Source: Ochromonadaceae sp. CCMP2298
Taxonomy: Eukaryota > Sar > Synurophyceae > Ochromonadales > Ochromonadaceae
Reading direction: 5' to 3'
Assembly: GCA_026770595.1 (NCBI GenBank)
Contig: MU634651.1
Span: 1-10,924 of the forward strand
Length of the DNA: 10,924 nucleotides
The notes under the pieces are model-generated. The model had not been told where the DNA came from and searched no databases. It saw only the letters and a program-made list of their open reading frames with translations. Positions 8,054 through 10,924 of this stretch are shown here, piece after piece. The position numbers and the translations under genes are program-made. Position 1 is the stretch's first letter. Every line of letters begins with the position of its first letter.

Positions 8054-8452
8054 TCAGTTGAGGAACTCACCTTGTAAGAAGCTAAACCCAGCCGCTTCGC
8101 AATACCTGGAATTTCTTTTCTCGTCTTCAGCTGTAGAATCGCAGAGTGGTGACAACACAGATGCGGCGTTTGCGTGGTGTACTGCTCTGATGCTCCAGAC
8201 AACGCCTACCACCTCCCCGTCAACCACATCAAAGTGGTAGTCCACACAGCAGTGTTCAAAGAGAGGGACTGTTGGCGGAGCTATGGCATTGGTGAACTTC
8301 TGAACCCACCCACCACCCTGAGGAATTAACTGAGATCCAGGATCTTGTGCTGCGAGTCCTACCAAAAGGGTCACAGGTGACCGGAGTGTGGTTATCGACC
8401 CGCCGTCTGTTAGTTGGCAACGTAATCGCGTCGGGCATCGTGATGGAATCAC
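8054..8452 (-). CDS. Possible minus-strand coding fragment, unknown
   Basis: A 132-codon minus-strand frame ends in TAA at 8054. Its C-terminal two-thirds has a natural-looking pattern (FEHCCVDYHFDVVDGEVVGV, then HHANAASVL and GFSFLQGEFLN). Its N-terminal third lies opposite the 8378-8430 repeat and looks like shadow sequence. Overlapping plus-strand frames (7852-8061, basic; 8001-8240) are comparable in length, so strand choice is weak. No family recognised. Confidence 0.22.
   Translation of the reverse strand: MIPSRCPTRLRCQLTDGGSITTLRSPVTLLVGLAAQDPGSQLIPQGGGWVQKFTNAIAPPTVPLFEHCCVDYHFDVVDGEVVGVVWSIRAVHHANAASVLSPLCDSTAEDEKRNSRYCEAAGFSFLQGEFLN
8333..8382. repeat. Two perfect palindromes at the head of the repeat block
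   Basis: AGATCC-A-GGATCT lies at 8333-8345. GGTCAC-AG-GTGACC lies at 8369-8382 and overlaps the start of the TGACCGGAGTG repeat. Either could be a binding site or a recombination scar; the sequence alone does not say. Confidence 0.6.
8378..8430 (+). repeat. TGACCGGAGTG dispersed repeat, copy 1
   Basis: This is homologous to 9358-9409. The first 33 bases differ at three positions; the rest is looser, with one gap. In one frame both copies encode TGV-x-LSTRRL followed by V-x-N-x-I, with several silent differences. This suggests the repeat was once protein-coding. Here the frame is open (QVTGVWLSTRRLLVGNVI). Confidence 0.75.
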
Positions 8453-8455
8453 TCG

Positions 8456-8640
8456 GCTTGGCTGGTCGGTTGCATCGACGGCTACGCACTGGGCTACGAG
8501 CTGGGCTGCCCCGTGGGCTGGGAAGTCGGTGCCGCGGTGGGAGCACTACTCGTCTTGGCTGGTCGGTTGCATCGACGGCTGCGAGTCGGGCGCCGACGTG
8601 GGCTGCATTGTCGGCTGGGAAAGTGGAACCGCGATGGAAT
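8456..8640 (+). repeat. 97-bp tandem repeat encoding glycine-every-fourth-residue peptide
   Basis: Two copies start TTGGCTGGTCGGTTGCATCG, at 8458 and 8555. Read in frame, copy 1 gives WLVGCIDGYALGYELGCPVG and continues with Gly at each fourth residue. Copy 2 gives WLVGCIDGCESGADVGCIVG. The 97-bp step is eight 12-bp units plus one base, so the copies sit in different frames and no single product spans both. Such 12-bp glycine-zipper-like repeats are known from algal and other protist proteins. Confidence 0.75.
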
Positions 8641-8799
8641 CAGCACCCCAGCAGCGATTGGCCGATTGTTATGATATTGCTATGCTATCTTAGTTTCTGG
8701 TGTGTGCATATCGTCTTATATTATTGTGATCTCGTTTTTGTTTTCCGTTGGGGCGTCATAATCCAAAATTTAATAGTTTTAGCGTAAATTTTAATACAC

Positions 8800-8831
8800 A
8801 AAAGAGCATCGGCACATGCTGGTGCTCTTTT
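8800..8831. repeat. 11-bp stem-loop followed by T run
   Basis: AAAAGAGCATC (8800-8810) pairs with GGTGCTCTTTT (8821-8831), with one G-T pair and a 10-base loop. It is followed by TTAATTTTT. It resembles a bacterial rho-independent terminator, but in this eukaryotic setting it could equally be a 3'-end stem-loop or the end of a small repeat. Confidence 0.65.
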
Positions 8832-8916
8832 TAATTTTTGCCGCCCAAAGGTTGGCAAAGATGATGTGATGTTAATCAGTTGATGTTTGTTTTGGGTGAG
8901 CAGAGCAAGGTGCTAG

Positions 8917-9357
8917 GCAGAGCACAGCAAAAGTGTTGCAGAGCAAAGCAATTTCACGGCAAAGCACAGCAGCGCGGCAGAAGAGCAGGAGCAGCGCAGC
9001 AGAATAGCAGCCGTCGACGCAACCAGCCAGCCGAGCAGTGCTCTCACCGCGGCGTCGTTTGGGTCAACATCTAGGGTTCCATCAACAGCAGCAGCTGTCC
9101 CCTTGTTGATAGACAAAGAGGTCACTCTGGCACTCCCACAATTCTACCACAGTCTCGTTGAAGCTGGCGCAGCAGAACGTAGACTTAAACGTCGAGCCTG
9201 GAGGTTTGTCGACACCTTTCTCTTCAAGGGCGGGATATTCGAAACTGTTGATGATCAAGAAGAGTATGTGCGGTGGCTCCTTCAGCGCTGCGTGTTTCTC
9301 AAGACCATCACGCTGAACAGCAACAGTTATCGAGTGCAGTTATCAACAGCACGCTGA
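8917..9357 (+). CDS. Start-less 146-codon open frame, possible exon, unknown
   Basis: The frame is open from after TAG 8914-8916 to TGA 9355-9357 without an ATG. The first half is low-complexity (Ser, Ala, Glu, Gln; AGCA-rich DNA to about 9006). The second half looks like a folded domain: VPLLIDKEVTLALPQFYHSL, LKRRAWRFVDTFLFKGGIF and EEYVRWLLQRCVFLKTITL. That end is amphipathic and mixes basic and hydrophobic residues. If real it is an internal or terminal exon, or the remains of one. It ends in RVQLSTAR, echoing the GVQLSTRR motif of the repeat that starts at 9358. No family recognised. Confidence 0.33.
   Translation, partial: AEHSKSVAEQSNFTAKHSSAAEEQEQRSRIAAVDATSQPSSALTAASFGSTSRVPSTAAAVPLLIDKEVTLALPQFYHSLVEAGAAERRLKRRAWRFVDTFLFKGGIFETVDDQEEYVRWLLQRCVFLKTITLNSNSYRVQLSTAR
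9007..9057 (-). repeat. Inverted copy of the glycine-zipper repeat
   Basis: AGCCGTCGACGCAACC at 9008 onward, together with AGTGCTCTCACCGCGGC at about 9036-9052, matches the reverse complement of 8534-8580 with small gaps. The repeat block therefore holds one inverted and two direct copies. Confidence 0.6.
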
Positions 9358-9409
9358 TGACCGGAGTGCAGTTATCGACCCGCCGTTTGTAGGTCGACAA
9401 CCTAATCAC
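9358..9409 (+). repeat. TGACCGGAGTG dispersed repeat, copy 2
   Basis: This is the partner of 8378-8430. The encoded TGVQLSTRRL is followed by TAG, so this copy is broken. A related short unit, GAGTGCAGTTATCAAC, precedes it at 9332-9347, so the motif is locally tandem too. Confidence 0.75.
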
Positions 9410-9410
9410 C

Positions 9411-9866
9411 GTGGGTCCGCAACAACGCAATAGGAAACAAGCAGTCCTAACCCCTTTGCGACCTGCCACTGTCGCGCCCGAAGACCAGTGTGCTTTCTGC
9501 GGGGGGATGGAATCAGACGCAAGTGTCTTGACCTATGGCGAAGAAAACACAGACGGGACGTACAATTTCGTTGGAGAGAGCTCAGTGGTCTTTGGGCCCT
9601 CCGACAGCACTGACAGCTGGGGCACTGAAGATCCGCGCATCAAGTTTAAGCCCGAGGACAACTTGTACTACATGTTCTACACTGCCTGCAATGGCAATAG
9701 CATCTTCCTGAGCCTGGCCACCACCCCCAACCCCACCTCTTTCGACAAGTGGACAAATTCGGGGGTTATAACTAAGGTGGTGGCGGATCAACTCATATAC
9801 GCACCTTTCACAATCACCTCCTACTTCGCTTTTAATTTGGTACGGGCCAGAACTATCAAGAAGTAG
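9411..9866 (+). CDS. GH130-like beta-propeller protein, exon fragment
   Basis: From about QCAFCGGMESDASVLTY the protein looks like the five-bladed propeller glycosidase/phosphorylase group around GH130. It carries YNFVGESSVVFGPS, the diagnostic W-G-TEDPRI with the acidic pair near the active site, LYYMFYTACNG and SLATTPNPTSFDKWTNSGVI. Family members act on mannosides or related glycans; the substrate here cannot be told. The fragment lacks the N-terminal blade and the rest of the propeller, so it is one exon or a relic. The frame opens after TAG 9390-9392 and has no ATG. A plausible donor is GTGGTG at 9777, after which similarity fades (VVADQLIYAPF and onward to the stop at 9864-9866). The UBC9 exon begins 13 bases later. 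Confidence 0.72.
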   Translation: MGPQQRNRKQAVLTPLRPATVAPEDQCAFCGGMESDASVLTYGEENTDGTYNFVGESSVVFGPSDSTDSWGTEDPRIKFKPEDNLYYMFYTACNGNSIFLSLATTPNPTSFDKWTNSGVITKVVADQLIYAPFTITSYFAFNLVRARTIKK

Positions 9867-9879
9867 GATAAGTCTACAG

Positions 9880-9918
9880 ATATGATGGTGTGAGAGAGGG
9901 GCATTCCGGGCAAAGAGG
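9880..9918 (+). CDS. UBC9-type SUMO E2, upstream exon (with in-frame TGA)
   Basis: GIPGKEG at 9900-9918 matches the conserved segment of UBC9 just before T-D/P-W-E-G-G. The donor G|GTAAGA (9918/9919) leaves phase 1, which fits the next exon exactly. Upstream, after an acceptor CTACAG at 9874-9879, the frame reads xAT-MMV-TGA-ER, aligning with N-L-M-V-W of plant UBC9, so TGA sits at the conserved Trp. Alternatively the acceptor is the AG at 9893-9894; the exon then starts AG|AGG GGC and the Trp is encoded in an earlier exon, removing the stop. The preceding N-terminal exons were not found. A minus-strand frame (10077-9874) overlaps. The motif and phase match make chance unlikely. Confidence 0.6.
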
Positions 9919-10200
9919 GTAAGAGTCAGAGGATGTTGTATCGAAAAGAGTCTGTCCTGCCAGACAGTTGATTGGAGAGTAGGGAATTAGGATAGCATAC
10001 TCGCCTGTGCCTTCCATCCAGAACCGGCGATAATCGGCGGCATAGTTCTTTAGCGCATCTGTCGTTTCTTTCTGCACCTCAACCCCTCATCCACTCTCGA
10101 ATCCACTCGAATCCACTCGAATCCACCCATCAACGCACACGCATCCACTCATCCACTCATCTACTCATCTACTCATCTACTCGAATCCCCTCTTACACAG
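9919..10200 (+). other. 282-bp intron of the UBC9-type gene
   Basis: It is bounded by GTAAGA and TCTTACACAG, joining two UBC9 segments in phase 1. Its 3' third is a C/T-rich run of tandem units that supplies the pyrimidine tract. Confidence 0.6.
10087..10190. repeat. TCGAATCCAC and TCATCTAC tandem repeats in the intron
   Basis: About three copies of TCGAATCCAC (10 bp) precede several 8-bp units of the TCATCCAC/TCATCTAC kind. They end shortly before the acceptor at 10200. Confidence 0.85.
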
Positions 10201-10265
10201 GCACTGACTGGGAGGGCGGGGTGTACAAGGTGCTGCTGCGGTTCCCGGCTGACTTCCCCTCCAAG
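10201..10265 (+). CDS. UBC9-type SUMO-conjugating enzyme, exon
   Basis: UBC9 takes SUMO from the SAE1/SAE2 E1 as a thioester and passes it to target lysines, mostly in the nucleus. This 65-bp exon starts after TTACACAG and ends AAG|GTATGT. It encodes, after two bases that finish a Gly codon, TDWEGGVYKVLLRF followed by PADFPSK. The T-D-W-E-G-G motif is typical of UBC9 orthologues (plants T-D-W, animals T-P-W), and F-P-S-K precedes the P-P-K-C-K-F found in the family. The next exon, which should begin P-P-K-C and later hold the catalytic Cys, was not found before 10924, so the gene is partial. With a possible TGA in the upstream exon, it may be a pseudogene or fragment. Other E2s match less well. 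Confidence 0.85.
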
Positions 10266-10326
10266 GTATGTGGTAATGTGGTGTGGTAAAGTAGGGTGTT
10301 AGTGTAGGTAAGTGTAGGAGAGTGGT

Positions 10327-10401
10327 AGGGTGTGGGTGTGGGTGTGGGTGTGAGTGTGGGTGTGGGTATGGGTGTGGGTGTAGGTGTGGGTGTGGGTGTG
10401 G
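10327..10401. repeat. GTGGGT microsatellite
   Basis: A run of GGGTGT/GTGGGT units with a few changes, in the presumed next intron of the UBC9-type gene. The regular G-triplets could form a G-quadruplex on the plus strand or in a transcript. Confidence 0.92.
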
Positions 10402-10678
10402 TATAGTAAGATGTTGAGAGATTTTCGGTTGGAGGAGGTTGTGAGGAGGTAGGGTGGAGGGCGGAGGGTGTGGGGAAAGAAGTTGTATGCAGAAGGATAT
10501 AGGGGTGAGGTTGTTGGGAGGAAATCAGATGACGTATCGCAAAAAAACTCCCCCGCACAACCCCGCCGCACGTTTAGTTTGCTCTTTATTACCCTCTATT
10601 GCTTTCTTATGCTCTATACTTGTCCCTTTCGCAAACATGTTAATGCAACCCACCCGTAAACTATCCTGTGAGATAACG

Positions 10679-10894
10679 GTGAGAAAATATCTCACTATGA
10701 GAAATTTTCTCACTATTTTCTCACCCTGAAAAAAAAAAGTGAGAAAATTTCTCACCAAAATTCTCATAATGAGAAATTTTCTCCTCCTGCTGAGCATTCC
10801 AATACCAAGCTTCCCTTTCTGCCGAGTGGGGATCGCATACGATAATCGAGAAAACTTCTCATAATGAGAAAATTTCTCCTCCTGCTGAGCATTC
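10679..10894. repeat. Cluster of GAGAAAATTTCTC palindromes with a duplicated 39-bp unit
   Basis: Palindromes occur at 10679-10695 (six paired bases each side), 10698-10712 and 10739-10755 (both perfect around a central base), and 10761-10775. The 39 bases at 10761-10799 recur at 10856-10894, almost identical. Each copy starts with the palindrome TTCTCATAATGAGAA and ends CCTGCTGAGCATTC. Repeated palindromic ends 95 bp apart suggest a small mobile or amplifying repeat. No gene is seen from 10450 to the window end. Confidence 0.85.
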
Positions 10895-10924
10895 GAAAGC
10901 ACAGACAGCTTGCTTGCTCGTCCT

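Noticed and set aside
7852-8061. Basic open frame with N-x7-R spacing reminiscent of a bZIP basic region (RNRSAKEVMRIKKRL)
   Set aside because: The core Ala/Ser-Arg residues do not fit, no leucine zipper follows (stop within four residues of the motif), there is no ATG, and the frame is short.
9874-10077. Minus-strand open frame with a protein-like composition
   Set aside because: It starts at GTG, lies over the UBC9 exon and its intron, and matches no family. The plus-strand UBC9 motif with correct splice phase is the better explanation.
10193-10571. Minus-strand frames rich in TPTPTP and THTHTH
   Set aside because: They are translations of the GTGGGT microsatellite and its flanks, opposite the UBC9 exon.

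Overview
The window looks like nuclear DNA of an intron-bearing single-celled eukaryote, possibly an alga. The evidence is a degraded non-LTR retrotransposon, GT/AG-bounded exons of a UBC9-type SUMO-conjugating enzyme, an exon of a GH130-like beta-propeller protein, and many microsatellites, foldback repeats and glycine-every-fourth-residue coding repeats. Nothing suggests a bacterial operon, and no rRNA, tRNA or CRISPR was recognised. The sequence does not fix the taxon.

Layout. 1-341: no gene seen, one short tandem repeat. 342-3147 (+): a decayed retroelement with a single continuous pol (N-terminal part, reverse transcriptase, Cys/His motif, restriction-like endonuclease), broken by frameshifts and stops. 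3131-3460: an array of hairpins and GTAAAGGTTT/GTAAATGATTC motifs directly behind the pol remnant. 3470-5230: no convincing gene; a 535-bp segment bounded by 30-nt inverted repeats and full of hairpins. 5231-5327: CTGCCA and TACCCAC low-complexity DNA. 5327-6219 (-): a probable multi-exon gene of unknown function. 6271-6435: 30-bp tandem repeat and TATACA microsatellite. 6444-7324 (-): a decayed coding region with two clear copies, and perhaps a third, of a domain I do not recognise. 7340-8050: little that can be called. 8054-9410: repeat-rich DNA with direct and inverted copies of short coding repeats, plus one long start-less open frame. 9411-9866 (+): GH130-like exon. 9880-10265 (+): two UBC9 exons separated by a 282-bp intron. 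10266-10924: GTGGGT-rich DNA followed by palindromes of the GTGAGAAATTTCTCAC type.

The genes do not form a pathway. Most coding signal is partial or broken, so this reads as a repeat-rich, gene-poor or decaying stretch. The clearest identifications are the retroelement, the UBC9 exon at 10201-10265 and the GH130-like exon. The most open questions are the internally duplicated minus-strand region (6444-7324), the 5327-6219 gene, the foldback segment at 4179-4713, and the in-frame TGA at the conserved tryptophan position of the upstream UBC9 exon.
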